This document shows, in pieces, positions 1-7,192 of a stretch of DNA of 24,014 nt. The first letter of the stretch is position 1. Each line of letters starts with the position of its first letter. The notes beneath the pieces were generated by a model. The model was given only the letters and a program-made list of their open reading frames with translations. It did no database searches and had not been told where the DNA came from. Source of the DNA: an uncultured Caldimonas sp. (lineage in GTDB: Bacteria; Pseudomonadota; Gammaproteobacteria; Burkholderiales; Burkholderiaceae); contig NZ_CAMLJQ010000055.1 of NCBI RefSeq assembly GCF_946480305.1, forward strand, positions 1 through 24,014, written 5' to 3'. Both the position numbers and the translations under genes were made by a program.

Positions 1-5
1 GCATC

Positions 6-38
6 AAACCCCCTCATTCTCTCGAATGCAGGGGGTTT
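6..38 (+). terminator. Rho-independent terminator of a gene left of the window
   Basis: A 9-bp perfect stem (AAACCCCCT at 6-14 with AGGGGGTTT at 30-38) encloses a 15-nt loop. It is followed on the plus strand by a T-rich tract (TTTTGCTTTT, 36-45), so it best fits the end of a plus-strand transcript entering from the left. It could also help stop the minus-strand operon whose last stop codon is at 109-111, but the T-tract on that side is only three bases. The rest of 39-108 has no gene; it carries a direct repeat GGCGCACC at 62-69 and 77-84. Confidence 0.7.
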
Positions 39-108
39 TGCTTTTGGGGAATTCGGTTTCCGGCGCACCTTATTCGGGCGCACCAAAACTGATTGCTGAG
101 CGTATCTG

Positions 109-1038
109 TCAGCTGTTGAACACGATGCCGTTCCGTATGATCAAGGCCCCCGCCTTTTCCAGTTCTTCGATGATGCGGAGCGACCAGCGCGAATAGTCTG
201 CGTCGCGGAAGTATGTCGCGTGAATCAATCGAAAATAACGGGTCTCCGATAGCCAGATGAGCAACCGGTCTAACGGTTGGTGTTGCACTTCGAGCAGGTG
301 AAATTTGGTCAGGGCTTTACCTGCGTACCAGCCATGCTTCTCGGGTGCGGCCACAAAGGTGTTCAGGCGTCTGTACGCACGCTCGAGCGCTGCGTCGATA
401 TCGACGAAGGGGTTGCCATGCCCGGGAATCACGGTCTTCACCTTCAGGCGCCCGATCACATCGAGCGTGTTTCGCACCTCACGGAACGCATGCCCGCCTT
501 CGATCTCGGGGAAAACGACACCGAACCCGTTTTCCCACAGCGCATCTGCTGAGATCAGAATGGCTTCGTCCGGGGCGAAAAGCACGACGGAGTGGGGATC
601 ATGGCCGGGGGCAGCGAGGACGTCCCAACGTTGATTGCCGACGGTGAGTGCGCTGCCAGGTTCGAGGATCGAATCCACCCGAAACCGCTCGCACGATTGT
701 CCGGTCGCTTCGTAGCTGAGCTGGGTCATGTCCCAGCTTGCGGCCGCTTCCGCTTCCCCCGGCGGTACCGCCACACGCGCTTTGAAGTGCTGCTGGAGGA
801 GGGCGTTGCCGCCGCAGTGGTCGGAATGCAAATGCGTGTTGATGATGGTCTGCAGGGACAGGGGCCCCAGCGCGCTTTGCACGAGCTCGACCGTCTGCCT
901 GCTGTGCGTGCAGTAGCCGGAGTCGATGAGGACCGCCCCTTCCTCGAGGCTCCCCTTCAGCAACACGTTGTTCGATGACAGCCAACCGCGCTCCAGCACC
1001 GCGATGCCGGGCGGAAGGGCGATCGCTTGCCGTGTCAT
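109..1038 (-). CDS. MBL-fold metallo-hydrolase
   Basis: A 309-aa hydrolase of the metallo-beta-lactamase superfamily, probably cytoplasmic because no signal peptide is seen. The metal-binding residues are present in order: HLHSDH at about residues 69-74, the His of APGHD at about 146, the Asp of SADALW at about 165 and the His of IPGHG at about 207. A C-terminal stretch after residue 240 looks helical and carries Trp/Tyr-rich segments, as in MBL proteins with an extra substrate-binding domain. I chose the ATG at 1036-1038 because it lies one base after the TGA of the upstream gene (1040-1042), which implies translational coupling; the reading frame stays open up to 1095. It is the last gene of the operon headed by the gene at 3335-4090. 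The substrate cannot be read from sequence; a thioesterase or lactonase role would fit beside FadD, but that is inference. Confidence 0.9.
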   Translation of the reverse strand: MTRQAIALPPGIAVLERGWLSSNNVLLKGSLEEGAVLIDSGYCTHSRQTVELVQSALGPLSLQTIINTHLHSDHCGGNALLQQHFKARVAVPPGEAEAAASWDMTQLSYEATGQSCERFRVDSILEPGSALTVGNQRWDVLAAPGHDPHSVVLFAPDEAILISADALWENGFGVVFPEIEGGHAFREVRNTLDVIGRLKVKTVIPGHGNPFVDIDAALERAYRRLNTFVAAPEKHGWYAGKALTKFHLLEVQHQPLDRLLIWLSETRYFRLIHATYFRDADYSRWSLRIIEELEKAGALIIRNGIVFNS

Positions 1039-1039
1039 C

Positions 1040-1573
1040 TCATTTCTCGTGGCTGACCGGCGCATCGAGGCCGAACGTGCGCGACTGCAACACAACCGTT
1101 ACCTGGGCGAAAGCGCGGTGCAGCTCCGCGCTTCCGCCGTGAAACAGCACCCTCTGGCCACGTCGCGACGTCAACAGCAGCCGCGGGGGGATCAGCCACG
1201 CAAGGAACGGCAGACCCATGAAGCGAGCCGATTTGACGTCGTCCCATCGCATGGACTTACGCCACATCCAGTCCTGCGAGATACCCTCGGCGTCCAGCGT
1301 CGTCTTACCGGTGAAGAAGTACCAATAGCCGATCAGCATCATGACCACGCACGCGATCATCGCGAGCTGCATCCAGGTTTCGAGGCGCGCATAGCCCTCG
1401 CGTACCGGCGGCTGCATCATGAGCAACGCGATCCAGGACAGGAACGCTCCGGCCAGCAATCGGACCGTCCATCCGAAGGACGGTCCGGTCAGGGGGAGCA
1501 CCAATCCCTGCGCCGCAAATGCTTCAGCGACAGGTGTGTTGACGTTTTCGAGAGGCGCGATCATGCGCGCCAT
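1040..1573 (-). CDS. small membrane protein with PH-like domain
   Basis: A protein of about 177 aa of unknown function. Two hydrophobic segments lie at roughly residues 35-52 (around LLAGAFLSWIALLMM) and 70-86 (around MIACVVMMLIGYWYFF). They are followed by a soluble part with the pattern LDAEGI...RWDDVKSARF, which resembles the bacterial PH-like (bPH/YdbT-type) fold seen after paired membrane helices. That resemblance is by eye only. The start at 1571-1573 sits 7 nt after the FadD stop; an in-frame ATG at 1562-1564 is a possible alternative, and neither has a strong Shine-Dalgarno. The TGA is separated by one base from the MBL-hydrolase ATG. Its place between fadD and the hydrolase suggests a membrane accessory role in the same lipid-related operon, but nothing in the sequence proves this. 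Confidence 0.75.
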   Translation of the reverse strand: MARMIAPLENVNTPVAEAFAAQGLVLPLTGPSFGWTVRLLAGAFLSWIALLMMQPPVREGYARLETWMQLAMIACVVMMLIGYWYFFTGKTTLDAEGISQDWMWRKSMRWDDVKSARFMGLPFLAWLIPPRLLLTSRRGQRVLFHGGSAELHRAFAQVTVVLQSRTFGLDAPVSHEK

Positions 1574-1580
1574 TGTCGTC

Positions 1581-3275
1581 TCAAGTTGCTGCGCCGCGCA
1601 GTTCTCGTCGAAGGATCTTGCCCACATTCGTCTTGGGCAGATCGTCGCGGAACTCGATGTATTTGGGCCGCTTGTAGCCGGTAAAGTTCTCCCGGCAATA
1701 CTCCATCAAGTCTTCCTCGGCGAGGGTTGGATCCTTCTTCACCACGAAGAGCTTGACCGCTTCGCCCGACTTCGCATCCGGCACGCCGACTGCCGCACAT
1801 TCCAGAACGCCCGGATGCAAGTTGACGACCTGCTCGATCTCGTTCGGATAGACGTTGAAACCCGACACGAGGATCATGTCCTTCTTGCGGTCGACGATCT
1901 TCACGTAGCCGCGCTCGTCCATCACCCCGATATCGCCCGACTTGAAAAAACCGTCGGCGGTCATGACCTTGGCGGTTTCGTCAGGCCGATTCCAGTAGCC
2001 CGCCATCACCTGCGGGCCGCGAATGCAGATTTCGCCGGGTTGGCCAATGGGTACGTCGCGGCCGTCGTCGTCGCGAATGGCAACTTCGGTGGACGGAATC
2101 GGCAGGCCGATGGTGCCGGTGAACTCCTTCAGATCCAGCCGGTTGCTGGTGGCCACCGGGGATGTTTCGCTCAAGCCATAGCCCTCGACCACCGGGCAGC
2201 CGGTGATCTTGAGCCATTTCTCGGCGGTGGCTTGCTGGACCGCCATGCCGCCGCCGTTGCTGACCACCAGTCCGGAGAAGTCGAGCCGCGCGAACTCCGG
2301 GTCGTTCGCCATCGCATTGAACAGCGTGTTGACGGCGGGGAACATGTTGATGCGGTGCTTCTGCAGTGTCTTGATGAAGCCCGGGATGTCGCGGGGGTTG
2401 GGGATCAGCAGGTTCATCGTGCCCATGCGCGCGCCCATCATGTAGCACACCGTCAGCGCGAAGATGTGATACAGCGGCAACGCGCACACGACGGTGAGCT
2501 GCTTGTCGCCGACCTTGTCGAGCATGGGTTTGAACCACGCTTCCGTCTGGATGATGTTGGCGACGACGTTGCGATGCTGCAGCGTGGCCCCCTTCGATAC
2601 CCCGGTCGTGCCGCCGGTGTACTGCAGGAAGGCGACATCGTCCGGGCCGATCTTGGGGCGATGGAGCGACATGCGCGTGCCGTCGGCGAGCGCGGCATTG
2701 AAGCGGGTGACGGTGCGTCCTGCGCCTTGGGGCAGCTTGAACTCCGGCACCATCTTGCGCACGTGCCGCACGACGAAGTTGACCAGCGCGCCCTTCCAGA
2801 AGCCAAGCATGTCGCCCATGGCGGCGAGCACCACGTGCTTGACCGGGGTGCGGTCGATCACCTCCTGCAAGGTGGTCGCGAAGTTCTCGAGAATGATGAT
2901 CGCCTCGGCTCCGGAGTCCTTGAGCTGATGCTCGAGCTCGCGCGCGGTGTAGAGCGGGTTGACGTTCACCACCGCGAAGCCGGCACGCAGGATGGCGGCA
3001 ATGGCGACCGGGTACTGCAGCACGTTGGGCATCATGATCGCGACGCGGGCGCCGCGCTGCAGGCCCTGCTTCTGCAACCAGGCGCCGAGCGCGCTCGACA
3101 TCTCGTCGACGTCGCGGAAGGTGATGGCGACGTCCATGCACATGGCCGCCCGCCGCGAGGCGTACTTGCGAAATGACTCGTCCAGCAGGTCGGGTAGCGA
3201 CTCGTACTGCTGCCAATCGACCTCGGCGGGCACGTTGGGCGGGTAGTGGTTCAGCCAGGGCTTGGACGCGGTCAC
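1581..3275 (-). CDS. fadD: long-chain fatty acid--CoA ligase (FadD)
   Basis: A 564-aa acyl-CoA synthetase that activates fatty acids with ATP and CoA for beta-oxidation or lipid synthesis. It resembles E. coli FadD (561 aa) throughout, starting with the SKPWLNHYPPNVPAEVDW N-terminus. The ATP-binding motif YTGGTTGVSKGA is at about residues 219-230, YGLSETSP at 366-373, the adenylate-contact SGDIG at about 446, the hinge VDRKKDMILVSGFNVYPNEI at 461-480 and the catalytic Lys of NVGKILRR at about 553. The frame is open back to a TTG at 3288-3290, but the GTG at 3273-3275 has GGAGA at 3280-3284 with 4-nt spacing, so I start there. It lies 59 nt downstream of the stop of the gene at 3335-4090 and is followed after 7 nt by a small membrane-protein gene, so it is mid-operon. 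Family assignment is very secure; the exact chain length of the substrate is not visible. Confidence 0.96.
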   Translation of the reverse strand: MTASKPWLNHYPPNVPAEVDWQQYESLPDLLDESFRKYASRRAAMCMDVAITFRDVDEMSSALGAWLQKQGLQRGARVAIMMPNVLQYPVAIAAILRAGFAVVNVNPLYTARELEHQLKDSGAEAIIILENFATTLQEVIDRTPVKHVVLAAMGDMLGFWKGALVNFVVRHVRKMVPEFKLPQGAGRTVTRFNAALADGTRMSLHRPKIGPDDVAFLQYTGGTTGVSKGATLQHRNVVANIIQTEAWFKPMLDKVGDKQLTVVCALPLYHIFALTVCYMMGARMGTMNLLIPNPRDIPGFIKTLQKHRINMFPAVNTLFNAMANDPEFARLDFSGLVVSNGGGMAVQQATAEKWLKITGCPVVEGYGLSETSPVATSNRLDLKEFTGTIGLPIPSTEVAIRDDDGRDVPIGQPGEICIRGPQVMAGYWNRPDETAKVMTADGFFKSGDIGVMDERGYVKIVDRKKDMILVSGFNVYPNEIEQVVNLHPGVLECAAVGVPDAKSGEAVKLFVVKKDPTLAEEDLMEYCRENFTGYKRPKYIEFRDDLPKTNVGKILRRELRGAAT

Positions 3276-3279
3276 TGCT

Positions 3280-3284
3280 TCTCC
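3280..3284 (-). promoter_or_regulatory. Shine-Dalgarno that sets the fadD start
   Basis: On the minus strand GGAGA ends four bases before a GTG codon (3273-3275). This favours GTG initiation over the TTG five codons upstream, which would have the GGAGA inside the coding region. Confidence 0.7.
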
Positions 3285-3334
3285 ATGCAAGATGTCAGGG
3301 GTGCCGACATTGTTGGTTTCGAACGACCGTTCGC

Positions 3335-4090
3335 CTACGGTAATTGCACTAACGGATCGTCACCCTGGCGACTCAGGGCTGTCGCCTGCGCGACAGCGTC
3401 GGCGGAGAACAGTCGTTCGATCAGCGCACGCTCGCGCAGCGCGATGGTCTGCAGGAACTGTTCCGCGCCCCGCATCGCCTTGAAGGCCTCGAAGCCGGAC
3501 TCGAGAAACGTCTGCAGATCGTTCAGGCCAGCCGCCTTGGCAGGGCCACGCATCATCCGCAGCGTCGTGCTCCACATCGGTTTGCGTGTGTATTGGTCGA
3601 GCGCGCGGCCGATGCGCAGCATCAAGTCGACCTGCTGCTCGCGGGCTGCGGGGTCGCCCGTGCTTTGCCATGCCTGTACGTAATCAGCGGCGGCGACGCG
3701 CGGACCGGGCAGGACCCGCGCCATCTCCGAATCGAGCCGCTCCGACAGTGCATGGAGACTGGCGAGCAACTGCACCGTCTCGACGATGCCCGCGGGGAAC
3801 AGCTTCACCATGGCCGGCACGATGCGCGCGAATTGTTCGTCGCGCGTGCTGAAGTCTTCGGGGCCGTACAGCTCGTCGAGGAAGAAGCGCGCCGCTCCCG
3901 CATAGCGCGGCATGCCGAGGAGGTCTGCATAGGTGTTGCAGAACCGCTGCTGCTGGTAGTGCTTCAGCGCGTGCACCCGCTCGGCCAGCGAGCTGTCGCG
4001 TGCGCGGGCAGCGCGTTCGTCGAACACCGATTGCAGGTGGCGAAGAATGTCTCGGGCGGCGTCTGTCATGCGGGCGTTGCGGGTTTCCAT
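3335..4090 (-). CDS. conserved protein of unknown function (FFLDELYGPEDF motif)
   Basis: A soluble, largely helical protein of about 251 aa with no signal peptide or membrane segment. Its most striking segment is FFLDELYGPEDFSTRDEQF (about residues 65-85), followed by a region rich in Leu, Ala and Glu typical of a helical bundle. I recall this segment as typical of an uncharacterised proteobacterial family but cannot name a function. Two starts are possible: ATG at 4088-4090 (used here) and ATG at 4067-4069 (244 aa). Neither has a good Shine-Dalgarno, and the open frame extends to 4228 into the divergent gene, which is unlikely to be used. It is the first gene of the minus-strand operon with fadD and stands back to back with the Tat/GMC operon, with only 41 bp between starts. 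That arrangement suggests shared control and a linked role. Confidence 0.85.
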   Translation of the reverse strand: METRNARMTDAARDILRHLQSVFDERAARARDSSLAERVHALKHYQQQRFCNTYADLLGMPRYAGAARFFLDELYGPEDFSTRDEQFARIVPAMVKLFPAGIVETVQLLASLHALSERLDSEMARVLPGPRVAAADYVQAWQSTGDPAAREQQVDLMLRIGRALDQYTRKPMWSTTLRMMRGPAKAAGLNDLQTFLESGFEAFKAMRGAEQFLQTIALRERALIERLFSADAVAQATALSRQGDDPLVQLP

Positions 4091-4102
4091 GGGGCCGAAA
4101 TA

Positions 4103-4130
4103 GATCGCTGCCCCTAAGGCGCGATCGCTG
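4103..4130. promoter_or_regulatory. direct repeat in divergent promoter region
   Basis: GATCGCTG occurs at 4103-4110 and again at 4123-4130, exactly 20 bp apart, about two DNA turns. The repeats fill most of the 41-bp gap between the two divergent operons and end immediately before the plus-strand start. They could be a tandem binding site for one regulator; this is inference from spacing. Confidence 0.35.
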
Positions 4131-4131
4131 A

Positions 4132-4659
4132 ATGATGCAACACTCGTTTGCCATGAAACGCAGAACCCTGTTGAAACTGGGCTTGGGCTCGGCTGCATTG
4201 CTCGCGCTCGCAGGCGGCGGGGCGACACTGCTGCGGCCCGGTTTCGAGAACGGGCGCTTCACTCGTGCGGGGCGCGCCGTGTTCCTGGCCGTGTCGCGCG
4301 CGGTGCTCGACGGCAGCTTGCCCGCGGAGGCGGGGGCGCAAGGCCGAGAACTTGCATTGCAGATCGAGCGAGTGGAAGGATTCGTGGCGGGCCTGCCGCG
4401 CGCGACGCAGAAGGAACTGTCGCAACTCGTCGGACTGCTGGGCACTGCGCCGGGCCGCCTGGGGCTTGCAGGGCTCGGCACTGAATGGGCGCACGCCGGC
4501 GTCGAAGAAGTGCAGCGTGCGCTCGAATCGATGCGGCAGTCGCGCCTGGACCTGCGCCAGCAGGCCTATCACGCGTTGCGCGACATCACGAACGGCACCT
4601 TCTACTCGGCGCCTGGCAACTGGCACCTGATGGGTTACGCCGGGCCGACGGACCTTTGA
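4132..4659 (+). CDS. Tat-exported small subunit, gluconate 2-dehydrogenase subunit 3-like
   Basis: A 175-aa protein with a twin-arginine signal: MKRRTLLKLG at residues 8-17, followed by a hydrophobic, Gly/Ala-rich stretch to about residue 32. The mature part (GRAVFLAVSRAVLDGSLP near the start, YHALRDITNGTFYSAPGNWHLMGY near the end) has the pattern of the small subunit 3 of membrane FAD-dependent gluconate 2-dehydrogenases. In that family the subunit carries the export signal for its flavin partner. The first ATG at 4132 has AAGG at 4116-4119, 12 nt upstream; ATG at 4135 or 4153 is possible. The TGA is followed after 3 nt by the GMC oxidoreductase, fitting a two-subunit enzyme. No cytochrome c subunit is encoded nearby, unlike the classic three-subunit complex. 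Confidence 0.85.
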   Translation: MMQHSFAMKRRTLLKLGLGSAALLALAGGGATLLRPGFENGRFTRAGRAVFLAVSRAVLDGSLPAEAGAQGRELALQIERVEGFVAGLPRATQKELSQLVGLLGTAPGRLGLAGLGTEWAHAGVEEVQRALESMRQSRLDLRQQAYHALRDITNGTFYSAPGNWHLMGYAGPTDL

Positions 4660-4662
4660 CAC

Positions 4663-6276
4663 ATGAGCAAGCTACCCGATCCGATCAGACAAGGCCTTGC
4701 CCGCGGCTGGCATGTGCTGGGCGGGCCGCATGGCGCGCTGCCGCGGCGCATCAAGTGCGACGTGGCCATCGTCGGCTCGGGGGCCGGTGCCGGGGTCACG
4801 GCGGAGTTGCTTGCCAAGGCCGGGCTGGACGTGGTCCTGGTCGAGGAAGGGCCGCTGAAGAGCAGCACCGACTTCAACCAGCGCGAGAGCGAGGCGTACC
4901 CAGCGCTCTACCAGGAGAGCGCGGCGCGCAAGACCGAAGACAAGGCGATCAATATCCTGCAAGGGCGGTGCGTCGGGGGCTCGACCACGGTGAACTGGAC
5001 CAGCTCGTTCCGCACGCCCGACGACACCCTGCTGTTCTGGCAGAAGCACTACGGCCTTGCGGAGTTGACGCCGGACGCCATGAGCCCGTGGTTCGCGCAG
5101 GCGGAGCGCCGTCTGAAGATCGGGCCCTGGCTGGTCCCGCCGAACGAGAACAACGACCTGCTGCGCCGCGGCGCGATGAAGTTGGGCATCGCGGCGCCGG
5201 CGATCCTGCGCAACGTGGACGGCTGCTGGAACCTCGGTTCGTGTGGCATGGGTTGCCCGACCAACGCCAAGCAGTCGATGTTGGTGACGACGATACCGGC
5301 CGCCCTCGATCGAGGAGCAAGGCTGCTCGTGGAAACACGTGCACAGGCCTTCGAACACGCGGCCGGGCGCATCGGTGCGCTTGTCTGCGTGCCCGTGCGC
5401 CCGAACGGCGAGCCCGCCGGCACGCAGACGACCCGCATCGTCGCGAAGCATTACGTGGTGGCGGGAGGCGCGATCAATTCACCGGCCCTGTTGATGCGCT
5501 CGTCGCTGCCCGATCCGCATGGACGCCTCGGCATCCGCACCTTCCTCCACCCCGTCGTCATCTCGGCCGCCACGTTCGAGCAGAAGGTCGAAGGCTGGCA
5601 AGGTGCGCCGCAGACCATCTATACGGACCACTTCCTGGGCGTGCACCCGATCGACGGACCGATCGGCTACAAGCTCGAAGCCCCGCCCATGCATCCCGTC
5701 ATCTTTGCGTCAACGCTGGCCGGCTACGGCCAGGCGCAGGCAGAGATGCTCGCAGGCTTTCCGAACACGCATTCGCTGCTTGCGTTGCTGCGCGACGGCT
5801 TTCATGAAGAGTCCCCGGGTGGTCGGGTGAAGCTGCACAGCGATGGCGCGCCGGTGCTCGACTACCGGCTCACGCCCTTCGTGATGGACGGGGCCCGGCG
5901 CGCAATGCTCAGCATGGCGGAGATCCAGTTTGCTGCCGGCGCGAAGACGGTGCTGCCGGTGCATGAGCAGGCCGAGGCCTATACCTCGTGGCAGCAGGCC
6001 CGGCAGGCCATTGGTGCGTTGGCGATGGAACCCCTGCGCACCCGCGTGGTCAGCGCGCATGTGATGGGCGGCTGCGGCATGGCAGGCAACGAGCGGCTGG
6101 GCGTCGTGCGGCCGGATGGCAGGCATTGGCAGATCGACAACCTGAGCGTGCACGACGGCTCGATCTTTCCGACCAGCATCGGCGCCAACCCGCAGCTGTC
6201 GATCTACGGGCTCGTCAACAAGCTCGCGACGCAGCTGGCCCAGCGACTGTCGGGACGGGACGTTGTGCTAGCCTGA
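4663..6276 (+). CDS. GMC-family FAD-dependent oxidoreductase
   Basis: A 537-aa flavoprotein of the glucose-methanol-choline family that oxidises an alcohol to an aldehyde or ketone. The N-terminal dinucleotide-binding motif is GSGAGAG at residues 38-44, followed by VVLVEEGP. The second FAD contact is QGRCVGGSTTVNW at about 101-113. A Cys-containing segment CGMGCPTNAKQS near residue 195 is like those in GMC proteins related to long-chain alcohol oxidases. The expected catalytic pair is His466 (HVMGGCGM) and Asn509 (GANPQLS). There is no signal peptide of its own; it probably leaves the cell folded with the Tat subunit encoded 3 nt upstream. The neighbours FadD and a lipase-like hydrolase favour a fatty or hydrophobic alcohol as substrate, but gluconate- or sorbose-like polyols cannot be excluded. 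Confidence 0.93.
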   Translation: MSKLPDPIRQGLARGWHVLGGPHGALPRRIKCDVAIVGSGAGAGVTAELLAKAGLDVVLVEEGPLKSSTDFNQRESEAYPALYQESAARKTEDKAINILQGRCVGGSTTVNWTSSFRTPDDTLLFWQKHYGLAELTPDAMSPWFAQAERRLKIGPWLVPPNENNDLLRRGAMKLGIAAPAILRNVDGCWNLGSCGMGCPTNAKQSMLVTTIPAALDRGARLLVETRAQAFEHAAGRIGALVCVPVRPNGEPAGTQTTRIVAKHYVVAGGAINSPALLMRSSLPDPHGRLGIRTFLHPVVISAATFEQKVEGWQGAPQTIYTDHFLGVHPIDGPIGYKLEAPPMHPVIFASTLAGYGQAQAEMLAGFPNTHSLLALLRDGFHEESPGGRVKLHSDGAPVLDYRLTPFVMDGARRAMLSMAEIQFAAGAKTVLPVHEQAEAYTSWQQARQAIGALAMEPLRTRVVSAHVMGGCGMAGNERLGVVRPDGRHWQIDNLSVHDGSIFPTSIGANPQLSIYGLVNKLATQLAQRLSGRDVVLA

Positions 6277-6280
6277 CCCG

Positions 6281-7192
6281 ATGCTCGCGAGACTCCAGCA
6301 GACCATCACCTTGACCCTGATCGCCGCGGCACTCGCCTGGGGCGCGTGGGGCTGGTCGCAGGACCGACCGCTGCTGGCGCTGGGCGGTGCGGCACTCATC
6401 GTCTTCGGCTATGCACTCGTGCTGGCGCTCGAGTTCGTGATGATCGCGGTGGTCAACCGCGGTGACCCGGCACCCCGGGCCACGTTGTGGCAACTCGTGC
6501 GCGCCTGGTGGGGTGAGGCACACACCGCGCCGCGCGTGTTCTGCTGGCGCCAGCCGTTCTTCCCGAACGCGGTGCCGGATGAGCCCGGGCGGCGCGGGCA
6601 GCGCGGCGTGGTGTTCGTGCACGGCTTCGTGTGCAATCGCGGCCTGTGGACGCCCTGGCTCGAACAGCTGCGCGCGCGCGGCATTCCGTTCGTGGCGGTC
6701 AACCTGGAACCGGTGTTCGGTGGGATCGACCGCTACCCGGCGCTCATCGAGTCGGCGGTGCGGCAACTCGAGGCGAGCACCGGATGTGCCCCCGTGCTGG
6801 TGTGCCACAGCATGGGGGGCCTGGCGGCGCGCGCGTGGATGCGTGACTTCGACGGCGATCGGCGCGTGCACAAGGTCTTCACGATCGGTACGCCGCACCG
6901 CGGTACTTTTCTCGGCCGCTATGGACGCACGCCCAACACGCGGCAGATGCAGCAGGGCAGCTCATGGCTCGGCGATCTGGCGGCGCAGGAGCCGCCTGAG
7001 CGCTACCGCCGCTTCGTCTGCTTCTACGGTCACTGCGACAACATCGTCTTTCCCGCCTCGACGGCCACCTTGCCTGGGGCCGACAACCGCCACGTGGCCG
7101 GCATTGCGCACGTGCACATGGCGTTTCACGCAGACGTATTCAACGAAGTGCTTGCCTCGCTGGAGGCGCCCGGCTCCTCGGCTGAGCCGTGA
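6281..7192 (+). CDS. membrane-anchored alpha/beta hydrolase, lipase-like
   Basis: A 303-aa serine hydrolase. Two N-terminal hydrophobic stretches (about residues 8-24 and 31-58) probably anchor it in the inner membrane. The oxyanion HG is at 114-115 in VFVHGF, the nucleophile Ser177 in CHSMGG, the likely acid Asp253 in HCDNIVFP, and the His is one of 277, 279 or 283 in HVHMAFH. TIGTPHRGT (201-209) is typical of lipases and PGAP1-like hydrolases. It starts 4 nt after the GMC stop codon, so it is almost certainly co-transcribed with it. Its last 67 bp are antisense to the end of the gene at 7126-7902. A role in releasing fatty acids or alcohols from esters for the GMC and FadD enzymes is a reasonable inference. 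Confidence 0.92.
   Translation: MLARLQQTITLTLIAAALAWGAWGWSQDRPLLALGGAALIVFGYALVLALEFVMIAVVNRGDPAPRATLWQLVRAWWGEAHTAPRVFCWRQPFFPNAVPDEPGRRGQRGVVFVHGFVCNRGLWTPWLEQLRARGIPFVAVNLEPVFGGIDRYPALIESAVRQLEASTGCAPVLVCHSMGGLAARAWMRDFDGDRRVHKVFTIGTPHRGTFLGRYGRTPNTRQMQQGSSWLGDLAAQEPPERYRRFVCFYGHCDNIVFPASTATLPGADNRHVAGIAHVHMAFHADVFNEVLASLEAPGSSAEP

Noticed and set aside
1419..3176. 585-codon open frame on the plus strand
   Set aside because: It is antisense to fadD, whose motifs are unmistakable; high GC third positions remove stop codons in this frame, and the translation is rich in His, Arg, Asp and Val with no domain.
4121..4128. GCGATCGC octamer as a HIP1-like repeat
   Set aside because: A single copy in this short region in high-GC DNA is easily explained by chance.
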